Shown here one piece after another: positions 46,926 to 58,790 of a stretch of 64,000 bases of DNA. The notes under the pieces were generated by a model. It was not told the origin of the DNA and made no database searches. It saw only the letters and a program-made list of their open reading frames with translations. The DNA is taken from NCBI GenBank assembly GCA_029718625.1, contig CM056387.1:39868945-39932944 (forward strand), read 5' to 3'. A program made the position numbers and the translations under genes. Source of the DNA: Synaphobranchus kaupii (taxonomy: Eukaryota; Chordata; Actinopteri; Anguilliformes; Synaphobranchidae). Position 1 is the stretch's first letter, and each line of letters starts with the position of its first letter.

Positions 46926-47628
46926 AGATTGTAAAATTGAGGTCGAACAATTTTTACAAGTTTGCTTACCGTAGCATTCCTTTCCGCTGTTACTAAAGAA
47001 TATTGGAGAAAAAATGTCGAAGTCAAGAATTGACATTTCAGTCTATCATAAAACTTATTCCGATGCTAAGTTTCAGTAAAAATCAGTGGGTGTACTTTAT
47101 TTTTTGTAGTACTCAGGTGACTTTCAAGAGGAAAGCAAGAGAAGAAGAATAACGTTGTCAGGGATTTTTGACACTTCTTTGCATTGCTCACCAGTACACA
47201 GCTTTATGCAGCTTTATGCTCTTTGATAGGAGACAATCAGTCTGTTCTGAGTAAGCAGTCAGAGTAGCTTCATCACAGGGTTAATGACAGTTGTTTGACA
47301 GCAGTGATTGCTGGAGGTGGGGGGGGAGTGAGCTGTGGCTTCCACGGCAACGCGCAATCTGACCAATCATTTCCTCCGAATGATTATACCCATTCCCTTT
47401 GTGGCAAAGCGTCTTTTCTGCCTTACAGTCTCCAGCACATTTTTATTTAATCTGTAATTTTTTATCCCTGAGTCTTTCTTTGGTCTCTGTTACTTCCTCT
47501 GTCTGAGCCTGACCTCACGGAGTGGTCTGGCAGACCGGCGTACATCTGGTCCTGCACTCTGCCCACTCTCAGATTTTAATCTTTAGACGGCACAGAATTA
47601 CGCAGCTTGTATTGCATTGCGGCCGGTG

Positions 47629-47744
47629 AGCTAAACGCATTAATACACATGGAGCTAAATGCATTAATACACGTGGAGCTAAACGCATTAATACACGTGG
47701 AGCTAAACGCATTAATACACGTGGAGCTAAACGCATTAGCACCG
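47629..47744. repeat. 24-bp tandem repeat, about 5 copies
   Basis: Unit GAGCTAAACGCATTAATACA plus CGTG, with the first copies diverged. The stretch 46930-47620 is unique, with no exon recognised. Confidence 0.9.
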
Positions 47745-48185
47745 CCCTGACGGTCAGAAGTAAGGGTGTTTTCTGCTTATCTAACATGGCGTCTACGGCG
47801 CAGCTAGAGCCGTTTTACCAGATTACCCCACTCCTCACTTCTACCACTCAGGACACCCCTCGGGGGGGGGCACAGAGGGGACCCACCCACATTTACTGCA
47901 CCTCATTCCCACACTTTATTCCCACACATTCCCACCTGGCCAAGCTTTTTGGACACCCCCACAGGTAGGGGGTGCCGTGAAAGTTAAGCCTTCTTATCTA
48001 TCCTCCATGAGACGGCGAAGGCCTTTTGCCCCTAAGCCACATAGCTTTCTTCCACTTCAAAGACAGGCCTGCGCAAAACACAAAATAACTAAAACCATTG
48101 CAGATTCAGACGCAGGCAGCGCACAGCCACAAACAGGCCATAGGGTGAATTTGCACAGAAAACTACAAAATGGCAGGAGCCTTTC

Positions 48186-49706
48186 ACCTCTTATATGCTT
48201 CCAAAGTAAACCCTCTCCAACATCAAAGAGAACCCAAGTAAACCCTCTCCAACATCAAACAACCCAAGTAAACCATCTCCAATATCAAACAGAACCCAAG
48301 TAAACCTTCTCCAGTATCAAACAGAACCCAAGTTAACCCTCTCCAGTATCAAACAGAACCCAAGTTAACCCTCTCCAATATCAAACAGAACCCAAGTTAA
48401 CCCTCTCCAATATCAAACAGAATCCAAGTAAACCTTCTCCAATATCAAACAGAACCCAAGTAAACCTTCTCCAGTATCAAACAGAACCCAAGTTAACCCT
48501 CTCCAATATCAAACAGAATCCAAGTAAACCTTCTCCAATATCAAACAGAACCCAAGTTAACCTTCTACAATATCAAACAGAACCCAAGTAAACCTTCTCC
48601 AATATCAAACAGAACCCAAGTAAACCTTCTCCAGTATCAAACAGAACCCAAGTTAACCCTCTCCAATATCAAACAGAATCCAAGTAAACCCTCTCCAATA
48701 TCAAACAGAACCCAAGTAAACCTTCTCCAGTATCAAACAGAACCCAAGTTAACCCTCTCCAATATCAAACAGAATCCAAGTAAACCTTCTCCAATATCAA
48801 ACAGAACCCAAGTAAACCTTCTCCAGTATCAAACAGAACCCAAGTTAACCCTCTCCAATATCAAACAGAATCCAAGTAAACCTTCTCCAATATCAAACAG
48901 AACCCAAGTAAACCTTCTCCAATATCAAACAGAACCCAAGTAAACCTTCTCCAAAATCCCAAAATCAAACAGAACCCAATTAAACCTTATCCAACATCAA
49001 ACAGAACCCAAGTAAACCTTCTCCAATATCAAACAGAACCCAATTAAACCTTCTCCAATATCAAACAGAACCCAAGTAAACCTCTCCAATATCAAACAGA
49101 ACCCAAGTTAACCTTCTCCACTAGCAAACAGAATCCAAGTAAACCTTCTCCAATATCAAACAGAACCCAAGTAAACCTTCTCCAATATCAAACAGAACCC
49201 AAGTTAACCTTCTCCACTAGCAAACAGAACCCAAGTTAACCCTCTCCAACATCAAAGAGAACCCAAGTAAACCCTCTCCAACATCAAACAACCCAAGTAA
49301 ACCATCTCCAATATCAAACAGAACCCAAGTAAACCTTCTCCAGTATCAAACAGAACCCAAGTTAACCCTCTCCAATATCAAACAGAATCCAAGTAAACCT
49401 TCTCCAATATCAAACAGAACCCAAGTAAACCTTCTCCAGTATCAAACAGAACCCAAGTTAACCCTCTCCAATATCAAACAGAATCCAAGTAAACCTTCTC
49501 CAATATCAAACAGAACCCAAGTTAACCTTCTCCAATATCAAACAGAACCCAATTAAACCTTCTCCAATATCAAACAGAACCCAAGTAAACCTTCTCCAAT
49601 ATCAAACAGAACCCAATTAAACCTTCTCCAATATCAAACAGAATCCAAGTAAACCCTCTTCAATATCAAACAGAACCTAAGTAAAAACTCCAATATCAAA
49701 CAGAAC
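48186..49706. repeat. 32-bp minisatellite, about 47 copies
   Basis: Unit TCCAATATCAAACAGAACCC plus AAGTAAACCTTC, with AATATC/AGTATC, GAACCC/GAATCC and AAGTAAA/AAGTTAA/AATTAAA variants in a mosaic order. A block starting CCAACATCAAAGAGAACCC near 48218 recurs near 49247, showing a second duplication level of about 1 kb. Confidence 0.94.
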
Positions 49707-50055
49707 TGGTACCATCAAATTAGCCCCCAGCGTGGAAAGTGGGACTGGTGCGGAGACATGCACAAGAAAAAACATCACGCCTACCCTGCTACACCACACA
49801 CCTCTTTGCATAATTAATATATTTCAAAACGGAAAGAAGAAGGGAAAAAAATGCTTTGAGATCACATTTCATTTAATAAAACATCCGCCCACTGACGTTG
49901 CTTCAATTTGCCAGTGTCGCGCCGCAAAAAATGCAAGTTGATATAAATATTTATCTCATAAATGTCGCTGCGTCAAATGATTGATTTCCTTGTCTTTGCC
50001 TACCTTGGAATCCTTGTATCATATATATGTAATGGGGTCCTCCAAACACTTTTTA

Positions 50056-50287
50056 CCCCCCCCCCCCCCCCCCCCACACACACACACATGCACGCACGCA
50101 CACCCACATCCATACTCTCACACACACACACACACACACGCACACCCACATCCATACTCTCACACACACACATACACACACATGCACGCACACCCACATC
50201 CATACACACACACGCACGCACGCACGCACGCACACGCACACGCACACACACACACGCACACACACACACACACGCACACACACAGCA
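50056..50287. repeat. Poly-C plus (CA)n complex microsatellite
   Basis: A C-run near 50057-50075, then CACACA/CGCACA tracts with the phrase CACACCCACATCCATACTCT repeated twice and a shortened third copy. Confidence 0.88.
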
Positions 50288-51070
50288 GTCAGGCCCATGT
50301 GTAAGGGATGGAATGAAAGTGTGGAGAGGTGGGAAGAGATTTAAGCTGCTGTTTATAACCTCATCTATTACACTGAAGGTCTGGAACATTCCGCTGGCCC
50401 CTGAGTTAACCCTGCTGATGTGTGCACATGGGTCCTGTCACTGCCAGCACTGGGGAGGACATTGCACTGACCCCGCTGGCCGCCAAACCATGCAGAAAAA
50501 TATGGAAATTGCCACTTAAACCACGCCGTCACTTCCTGTCAACAATCGTGGCGGGTGGCTCCCTCTCTCCCGACCCGTGTGTCTCCCTCATTCTCTCTCG
50601 GTTTCTCTCTCTCTGTCTCTTTCTTTCTCACTCCCTCTCTCCCTCTCTCTCTTTCACTCTCTCTCTCGGGCTAAGGCTCACAGCCTGTCATGGTCCATCA
50701 CCCCCCCCATTCCTGACCTGAAGCAGGGGAACTCACAGGGAGTGATTTTTTTTGTATTCCTCAGACAAAAAAAAAACATTTCAATTACTTTCTTTTTCCT
50801 TTCCTGTGTACAGTATGAGCCTTAGAGCAGTACTGTCTCTCTGTACCTATAATGGCCATTTTCAACAGCTCGCTGGTGACACATTCCGACAATCCATTAG
50901 CAAGCACCCTCTAACACTTCACTCTATTATAAAACTGGAACAGAAGAAGATTGAAAAAAAAAATAAGCCAAAAAAGCCTTCTTTCAGGTGGGTGTTCAAG
51001 CCGGCACAGAAAAGCACAACCAGCACAGACTCGCAGTTTGCAGAGAGTCAAACGTGTAGAGTTTTCACCC

Positions 51071-52150
51071 ACTGAAAGACGGGCGATACCACAAATTATT
51101 TTCGATATGATACCAATCGCGCTATCGATACCGATACGATACTTTTAAAAAGTCTTCTTGTGTACATAAAAAAATTGTGATTTCTACAGTGAAAATTGGC
51201 CAATGTGGACTTCAAAAAATTATATTTGAAAGCCTTTGCATCAGTATTAACATATAAAGACTTTTCTCTTTTTTTCTGTTTAATAACAGCAATTATAAAA
51301 AACGTTCAATTGTTCAACAACATTTAAGAAACGTTCAATTATATTACCTAATTGTGATAAAATGATGGCTGGGATAAGAGTTAAATTCACTATAGATCAT
51401 TCCTGAAGGTAGCCTATTGGCAACATGAGATCTTTCCCTTCAAAACTGGAATATTTTATGAGATGTAATCTATGTTTTAGAAATACTAAGCAATGCAAAT
51501 CAGTTTTTCCACAAAATGGATATAATTAATTCAGATATTGTTTGAAAATGTGTCCATTCTAAGCCTGATATAGCCTACACCTATTCATCAGCCTATTACT
51601 GTAATTTTTTCTCCACAAGAAATAACCAGTGTTTCCTGCTTTCTGTTCGAAAGGTTAAAATAACTGAATATTACTACTGTATACCTGGATAATGCCTGCC
51701 TCTCTGAAAGGTTTCTGTCGGGGAACTCTGCTTGACTCTGGCTCCAGTTGTGGGGGTATTTGCCTGCGTTCCCCCCCCTCCTCTGATCGCTACCGCTGTA
51801 ACTCGTCATGCTCTTTTATATGACTTATTTTCATGCATTCCGGCAGGTTCCTGGTATTGCCACAAAATCGTACACACTTTTGACACGTAGCATAGTTTAC
51901 TTCAATACTGTTTAGTGGAGTGAACTCCAAACAATGCCTTGCTTTCTTTCTGCTATATTATCTGAGCAGCACTGGTGCCGTCTCGTTGTATGACTGTCTG
52001 ACTGACTGCTGCTTTGCTTGTGTTTCTCGCTGTGCCTGTGTGGCAGAGGGAGAGGGCGGAAGGAGAAGTAGTTCTTATCCTACACAATTATTTGCTACAA
52101 CATTTAATTGAACAAATAAGGTATCGAAGTATCGATCCACCCATCACTAC
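51071..52150. mobile_element. Possible DNA-transposon remnant
   Basis: The left end ACTGAAAGACGGGCGATACC and the right end, read inverted, TAGTGATGGGTGGATCGATA are loosely similar. Both are followed by ATCGATA-rich subterminal sequence (CTATCGATACCGATACGATA on the left, GGTATCGAAGTATCGATCC on the right). No transposase is visible in the AT-rich middle. Superfamily and exact ends are not established. Confidence 0.4.
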
Positions 52151-52510
52151 TCAGAAGCTCTCAGTAACACAGCTGTGATCCACCCATCACTACTCAGAAG
52201 CTCTCAGTAACACAGCTGTGATCCACCCATCACTACTCAGAAGCTCTCAGTAACACAGCTGTGATCCACCCATCACTACTCAGAAGCTCTCAGTAACACA
52301 GCTGTGATCCACCCATCACTACTCAGAAGCTCTCAGTAACACAGCTGTGATCCACCCATCACTACTCAGAAGCTCTCAGTAACACAGCTGTGATCCACCC
52401 ATCACTACTCAGAAGCTCTCAGTAACACAGCTGTGATCCACCCATCACTACTCAGAAGCTCTCAGTAACACAGCTGTGATCCACCCATCACTACTCAGAA
52501 GCTCACAGCT
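52134..52510. repeat. 43-bp minisatellite built on a transposon end
   Basis: About 8.5 nearly identical copies of a unit starting GATCCACCCATCACTACTCA. The first 15-18 bp are the right end of the element at 51071-52150 and the rest is flanking DNA (AGAAGCTCTCAGTAACACAG). The very low divergence implies recent expansion. Confidence 0.93.
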
Positions 52511-52692
52511 GTGGAATCTCTGTAGTTTTCGTCGGGAGCCGAATTAAATTCCACCTTCATATCTGTAGCTAATTACTCCTGGAACACTTTCCATCCAGGT
52601 ACACGGTGACGAAAGCTTTAAACGTGGAGAAAACGGCGGCTTTTACGGTCCCACAGAGAAGCGCTGGCCTCTGCTGAGCCTCATGCTTTCCG

Positions 52693-52971
52693 CACCAGGG
52701 GCCACATGTACCAGGGGCCACATGTATAAAACTGTGAGTAAAACAATGCTTAAAACAATGCCTCTCTATCGTGGTGTCGCCATATCACACAGACTCCAAA
52801 CATTGCGCACGCATGGTGTCCAGCGTGTGCAGAGGTACGCAGGTTCTCTTATTTTATACATCTGAATTTCTGGGTGTAAACTGGCTTATGCAGCTTTCTG
52901 AGGGCATTTTTCTGCTAAGCGCTGTTTATACATGTGGCCCCAGGGCTCTTGACATGTGGCCCCAGGGCTCT
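52693..52971. mobile_element. Foldback MITE with duplicated ends
   Basis: A perfect 17-bp inverted repeat GGGGCCACATGTATAAA lies at 52714-52730 and, inverted, at 52925-52941. The outermost part is tandemly duplicated on both sides: an extra CCAGGGGCCACATGT at about 52695-52709 and an extra ACATGTGGCCCCAGGGCTC at about 52952-52970. No coding capacity. Confidence 0.7.
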
Positions 52972-53329
52972 TAGCGCTGGACTGTGACGTACCCACTCAT
53001 TGGTTTCCAAAACAAACTAAGCAGATCCAGTTATTTACAAGGAATTATTTTCTTCCAGTTTCTTCTACCGATACATAAGCCAGTACGTCACAGCCTGTCT
53101 AAACCTCATTTAGGAGCTTGAATATCTTCCCTTCGGTTTCCCCAGAAGATGTGCTTTTCAGACCCACAGTCTCCCTGCACAGAAGGGTAAGCATATCAAG
53201 CTGTGATCAGCCAGCATGCCATACCTCATATTCCTATTTTTATAAATACACCCTCTGTTCTTATAGATGTTCTCAGGACAATGTTATATTGATACTGTTG
53301 TGTTTCCCCATTGGTTAAAGGTAACTAGT

Positions 53330-53369
53330 GGATGATTATGATGATGATGATGATGATGAAGATGATTAC

Positions 53370-53413
<44 letters not shown>
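53330..53413. repeat. (GAT)n then (ATT)n microsatellites
   Basis: About seven GAT units followed by about 15 ATT units. Confidence 0.92.
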
Positions 53414-53415
<2 letters not shown>

Positions 53416-53964
53416 AATGTTTTTGCGGTTATTATTTCCCATTGATGTAGATTTGTACTGAGTTTCCATTCATGATGTAGATTTGTGGTGTTTGAGCAGC
53501 TTCATGGCTTACCTTTGTAGGATACAGCCTCGCCCACAGCCCGGCCTTACTCCGCTCAGTCCATGGGCTCCTTCTGTTGATCGGGAAGAGAAAACAAATC
53601 AAATCTAGACTCGATAAAGAGCCATGAACTTACAACAGATTCATTAGTTCATTTGAGACGCCGAGCACAATTCAATTTATTTAATTTAGCGCCTTTTTTT
53701 TTTCTCGTTCCGTTCAGAGATTTGAATCCACCTCAAACCACATTCATTTCTATAAGCAATTAACATTCCATTAACTTTTTTGTGTGAGGGACAGTGGATA
53801 ACTTCTCATCTAAATGAGCTGATGTGGAATGCAATTAAGGCTGGCGAGCTGCTGGACCTCTGCTTTACCCCTATCTCCTGTGATTCTGCTTAGAGCTGAC
53901 ATCTTGTGTTGCGCTCGACGGGGAACCGCACCACAAAGACTTATTCTGGGGTTCTAATTTAATT

Positions 53965-54126
53965 AGTAAGAATGAGAGAAAGGGAGAGAGAGAGATCGTG
54001 AGGTGCTGAACGCACAGGAGAGAGAGAAGGAGACAAAGAAGGAGGGAGGGAGGGAGAGAGGGAGATGGAGAGAGCACGGGAGAGAGAGAGACAGAAAGAG
54101 ACAGTGCCATATATTATTATATACAG

Positions 54127-54158
<32 letters not shown>

Positions 54159-54162
54159 TACA

Positions 54163-54194
<32 letters not shown>
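53965..54194. repeat. GA-rich, (TA)n and (CA)n microsatellite cluster
   Basis: GAGAGA-rich 53965-54100, (TA)n about 54126-54154, (CA)n about 54162-54193. No gene here. Confidence 0.88.
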
Positions 54195-54196
<2 letters not shown>

Positions 54197-54261
54197 TATC
54201 GCGGGAAAGGGTTACAACAAGCCTCCCCAGCACCCCACCAATGCATGGGACCATGGAGAGT

Positions 54262-54378
54262 GACGGCCAGCCAGAGGAGCTGGACCACGGACAGCGATGG
54301 CCAACCAGCCAGAGGAGCAGGACTACGGACAGCGACGGCCAACCAACCAGAGTAGCAGGACCACGGAGAGCGACGCTG
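54262..54378. repeat. Imperfect tandem repeat of about 51 bp, 2-3 copies
   Basis: Repeats of AACCAGCCAGAGGAGCAGGA then CCACGGACAGCGA with point differences. Confidence 0.75.
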
Positions 54379-55162
54379 CAGGAAATACTCAGTTTCTCTG
54401 TTAACGCACCTGACCTGAGTGAAGAGAATTAGAAGACACAGATGATGTGCAGCTTTGTTTAAAAAAATGAGGCGCAGCATCGCTGACATTTTCCGTCAAA
54501 AACAACACGTGACATGGCTGTGAAAGGGTGGGACGTCAGTACGGTTGGAAAATAGTATGGAGGATATTTTTTTGCGTACTGCACATCGCGTACTAAACAG
54601 TGCACATTAAACAGCACACATCTGCTAGTACACTGTACACAGGAGACAGGACACAGTAGATAGGACCCACACAAGTACTGAGGACCGCCCACATAACTCT
54701 GCAGCCTGGACACTTGTGTTCCAGCTCTGATTCCCGCTTCTAGTTAATTTTGCCTGGTGCTGTCTTATGAGTTTTTATTACTTTTTGTGTTAATAAATAC
54801 CCCAGTGGGGCGTTTTGTTGTACCCTCCTGTCTGCGAGTTTCTGTGGCACCCTGACGGTGCAGTATATATTTATTCATTATTATTTTTCTTTTGCGTGTG
54901 TGCTACAACTACATGCATGTGAAGATACAGTATGCAGGTCAGATGAGTTTTTACATTGTGTCCTGGAGTTACTGAAAGTGCATTTTCTTGCTTTAAAACA
55001 CAAACCCGCAAATTCCCCTGATACCAGCCAATGTGAGCCACCAGGTCGCCTTCTTCATCTGGACCAATCAAAAACAAACACTAAAAGAGAGAAAGTGCGT
55101 CCCAATATCCTCCACTTCTCACCTCCTTTCCTCCACTCGTCCAGAACTCTGCTGCTCTCCAC

Positions 55163-55395
55163 ACTGCAAAAACCAAAAAATGACAACTATTTTAGTCTTA
55201 TATTTAGACTTACAATCTTATTTGCTTGTATGAGGTGAGACAGTTTTACTCATTTCAAGATTTGCCAGTGGGGTAAGAATTTCACTTGTCAAGCAAAAAG
55301 TGAAAAAATAAAAAACTTAAAACAAGCTAATATTTTCTACTTGAGAGTTAAAAAATAAGATTTTCAAAGTCTCACTACAAGACTAAAACTCTTGT
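55163..55395. mobile_element. Possible fish MITE with CACTGCAAAAA start
   Basis: It starts CACACTGCAAAAACC, followed by TCTTATATTTAGACTTACAA, ATTTCAAGATTTGCCAGTGG and CTTGTCAAGCAAAAAGTG, ending TCTTGTTAAAACTATTTTTG. This resembles, from memory, a common teleost MITE family. The right end is degraded. Confidence 0.35.
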
Positions 55396-55635
55396 TAAAA
55401 CTATTTTTGGAGCGCATCTCCATCCGCAGCTTACCAATACCGGCGCACATCAAATGTGAAATCCCACTGCTGGCCCGTTGGGCAGCTACAGGGACAGCTT
55501 CCATTTTATCTTCAAACGATCCATTAGACCCGACATGTCAACAAGACTCCCGGGTCTGCTACGGCTATGGAAGCAAACCCTGAGTCATTGGGTCTTCATC
55601 CTCAAACTTTACATCACATTGCGTTGTTTTTTTTT

Positions 55636-55785
55636 TACATGGTATCCATTTATACAGCTGGATATATACTGAAGTGATACAGGTTATGTACCTTGCTCAA
55701 GGGTATAATGGCCGTGACCTGTTTGGGAATCGAACCTGCAACCTTTAGGCTACAAGCCCATTTCCCTAACACTGCTGCAGGGAGG
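55636..55785 (-). mobile_element. SINE fragment, minus orientation
   Basis: Plus strand reads ATACAGCTGGATATATACTG, then CCTTGCTCAAGGGTATAATG and AATCGAACCTGCAACCTTTA (reversed B box), then CAAGCCCATTTCCCTAACAC. It lacks the L2-type tail. Confidence 0.7.
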
Positions 55786-55866
55786 GCATGCCACTGGATC
55801 AGCCATTACGATTGGCCGCTCTGAACCAATCAGACGAGAAACTCCATGTTGAGAAAGCAACGCATC

Positions 55867-56070
55867 AGAAAGTTAGAGAACTATGGCCGTGTAACCTGAA
55901 GGTTGCAGGTTCCATTCCCAGGTAGGACACTGATGCTGTACCCTTGAGCAAGGCGCTTAACCAACATTGCTTCATCTGTGTAAATGGATACAATGTTAAA
56001 ATGCTAAATTTGTGTAAGTCTTTCTGCATAAGAGTGTCTGCTAAATGCCTGTAATGTAATGCAATGTAAC
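55867..56070 (+). mobile_element. SINE, plus orientation, nearly complete
   Basis: GTTAGAGAACTATGGCCGTG head, GGTTGCAGGTTCCATTCCC B box, TGTACCCTTGAGCAAGGCGC, body GTAAATGGATACAATGTTAA, and tail CATAAGAGTGTCTGCTAAAT with TGTAATGTAATGCAATGTAA. It forms an inverted pair with the fragment about 80 bp to its left. Confidence 0.75.
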
Positions 56071-56997
56071 TCTTCAAACAAATGCTATCATAACACAATA
56101 ACATTTTCCTCATAACACAATAACACTTTCCTCATAACACAATAACACTTTCCTCAGTTGCTGTATAAAAACCACATGCTTTTTATTTTTATTTATTTTA
56201 AAAAAAAAAATTTTTAAAAAGGTTATTAATTGTATTTGTAATTAATAATACAGCTAGCTCTCCATCTTCGGTCATAAAACCAGTATGAGGTCTACAGGGG
56301 CGCCTTAAACGCCGATCAATGATGAGACATTTTAATAAGCTAAGCACCACTGATTACCACAAATCATCCTCACTCCAGGGCTAATGGTGTTGGAAAGATG
56401 AAATAATTCTGGGATGTTTCTCCATCTTATGAAACCAGAGGGTGCAGTAGATCCCTCATATAGCACAAGCCCATCTATAACATTGCTATGTCTAGTACAA
56501 TAATGACTTCATGAGTCAATGAGTAGTCAGTAATTGTCCTTCTCCATGCACAAGAGCAAGGTTCATCATTGAATGAGCGTTACCAAGTAACAAAGGCTGA
56601 TTAAAATGCCATTAGCGAATTGCAAAAGCTGAAGATTACACAACTGTGCCAGTCCTCAGGTTAATAAACAGTGTTCTTTGCACCTCAATAACTCCATGAC
56701 ATTGTTGAAGATGAAAGCGATTTGCAGGCTTGTTGTGAATATTCATGAAGGGGGTGTGGGGAAGAGAGAAAATAGCTAATGGATACTGAAGCTAGCCCTA
56801 CTGAAGCTAGCATGCTAATGTAGATAGTGCCAAGACGTCCTGCTTTGATTTATTTGTAAGTCAAGTCTACATCTGTCTCATCATCACCTGGCAGAGTCCC
56901 AACAGGGTAATTACATTCTGACATGGAGCCTTGCATCTCATCAGACAAACATGCTTAATTACATGGAATACATTACAATAATACCTTATAGACACAA

Positions 56998-57799
56998 TGT
57001 AAAAAGGGGGTAATCCCAAACGTGCTACAAGCCGGCTATATAAAAAAAGACTATAGGTGCTCAACAAAAGGACCAGCGAACTGAAAGAATACCTAACCTG
57101 GACCACTTTGCTAGGACTAACCCGAGATAAGGAAGACTGGAGCACACAGAGCTCAGAGCAAAAAAATATTTAATAAGACTGACATTTTGACGTCAACGAC
57201 GTCTTCTTCAGAGTCAAACGGAAATACAGACAACGCACCGGGAGGTATATAAATACCCTCCCATCAATTACACATAGTAAGGTGCGCATGTGTGGGACTA
57301 ATAGATCTCGTAATAGATACCACATACACAATGTTATATTCTTTAACAGGGTAGAGAGAAGACCGACAAATGTCATGGGTAAATAAACTGAATAATAACC
57401 TATTATGAGCATGGCATAAACAATATATAATGAAAATCAAATAGCCTATACACAAATTACAAAAAACACGAAAGATTCAGAGACTCATTTAACCCATTAG
57501 GTTCCACACTATTAAGTGTATGTATCCAGTAAGCCTCTCTGCGAAGCAATTGCTTAGTAATATCTCCGCCTCTGGATGACAAAGTGACTTTCTCAATACC
57601 CCAAAATTTTAGAGAAGAGACAGAACCATGATTGGCTTCAGCATAATGTCGCGCAATCGCATAGTCCATATTCTTGGAGTGGATTGCGGTCTTATGTTCA
57701 AACTTAGAATTGCTGAACATAAGACCGCGATCCGCTCCAAGAATATGGACTATGCGATTGCGCGACATTAGCAAAGTGGTCCGGGTTAGGTATTCTTTC
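56998..57799 (-). mobile_element. Truncated, 5'-inverted Penelope-like retroelement
   Basis: A 15-bp direct repeat ACCTTATAGACACAA at 56983-56997 and 57800-57814 is an intact target-site duplication around an 0.8-kb insertion. Inside, minus-strand coding for a retroelement C-terminus (see 57457-57705) is followed by an inverted copy of element sequence. The left block containing GAAAGAATACCTAACC and GGACCACTTTGC at about 57084-57112 returns inverted at about 57770-57799, and a 56-bp hairpin sits at 57645-57769. Truncation with inversion at the 5' side is a known outcome of target-primed reverse transcription. Confidence 0.7.
57457..57705 (-). pseudogene. Penelope-like element ORF, C-terminal remnant
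   Basis: About 80 codons read HYAEANHG, SSLKFWGIEKVTL, RRGGDITKQLLRREAYWI and NGLNESLNLSCFL. This resembles the tail of GIY-YIG endonuclease-bearing retroelement proteins of Penelope type in fish. The reverse transcriptase and the GIY-YIG catalytic motif itself are absent. Upstream codons in the same frame come from the inverted segment and are not genuine. Family assignment is from memory of such sequences. Confidence 0.6.
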
Positions 57800-57859
57800 A
57801 CCTTATAGACACAACTGGAGCATGTCAATGGGATGTTTGAATGAAAGAACAACAAAATA

Positions 57860-57860
<1 letters not shown>

Positions 57861-57916
<56 letters not shown>
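57861..57916. repeat. (ATT)n microsatellite, about 18 units
   Basis: An uninterrupted ATT run close to the right flank of the Penelope-like insertion. Confidence 0.94.
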
Positions 57917-57917
<1 letters not shown>

Positions 57918-58715
57918 GTTGGTACTAGTATTAGTACTGTAATTAATAGGATTTCAATAATAGGTTCAGCGTTTAGATGTTGCTGTTTTATGAAACTGCA
58001 ATCCTTATAAAAGAAGACGATTGACCTAGCTTTTATGTTTTTGGGACACTGAAATCATTTTCCGTTGTTTGCCTTTGTCTGTATTTCATTAAAAAAGAAA
58101 TCATTTGCTCCTTTCCTGGTTTCATTACGAGCCGAACAAGGAGCAAAAGTCAGGACAGCATTTGAAGAATAATAAAGGCTGAAATGACAGTAATCTTCAC
58201 AAGTATTTCCCATTTCCTTCTCCAATATGGCCGTGCTCTTTCATTCGCACCTCTTTTGATGTCCAGTCTGTTGCATTTGACTCTCTATGTTATACAGATC
58301 AATCGACTCTTTATCCATCTCTTCAATCTTATCTCGGCTCTCCGCCAATGTAGAGAAAAAAGAATTGACCTGAGCGATATCCATTCTTTTGAAAGCCTAA
58401 AGCAGACACGGCTGCTAGGACACGGCTGCTAGGACACGGCTGCTAGGACATGGATTGCGACGTGAGGGTCATGTGCACAGATGGAAGAGAAGAGGGAGGC
58501 GGCAGCGACGCCTTTAGAAAATCAACCTCTTGTTAAGTTGGCAACAAATGCACGAGACCCACAATGGCCGACCCTTCAGAAGCACTCTGCAGTGGGTCTA
58601 TGGAGACACTGGGCGGTTGGTGTCTGTGCGCTGGGTTACACTGGGAAGAGCTGCACTTCATCTTCAAACAGAGCACTCTGACCGAGAGAACGCTTCATAC
58701 AACAGCCAGGCCAGA

Positions 58716-58790
58716 GAGGGAGGGAGGGAGAGGGAGAGGGAGAGGGAGAGGGAGAGAGAGAGAGAAAGAGATAGAAAGAAAGAGCTGCTC
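58716..58790. repeat. GAGG/GAGA purine tract
   Basis: (GGGAGA)n then (GA)n. The surrounding region 57920-59270 is single-copy and no exon was recognised. Confidence 0.85.
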
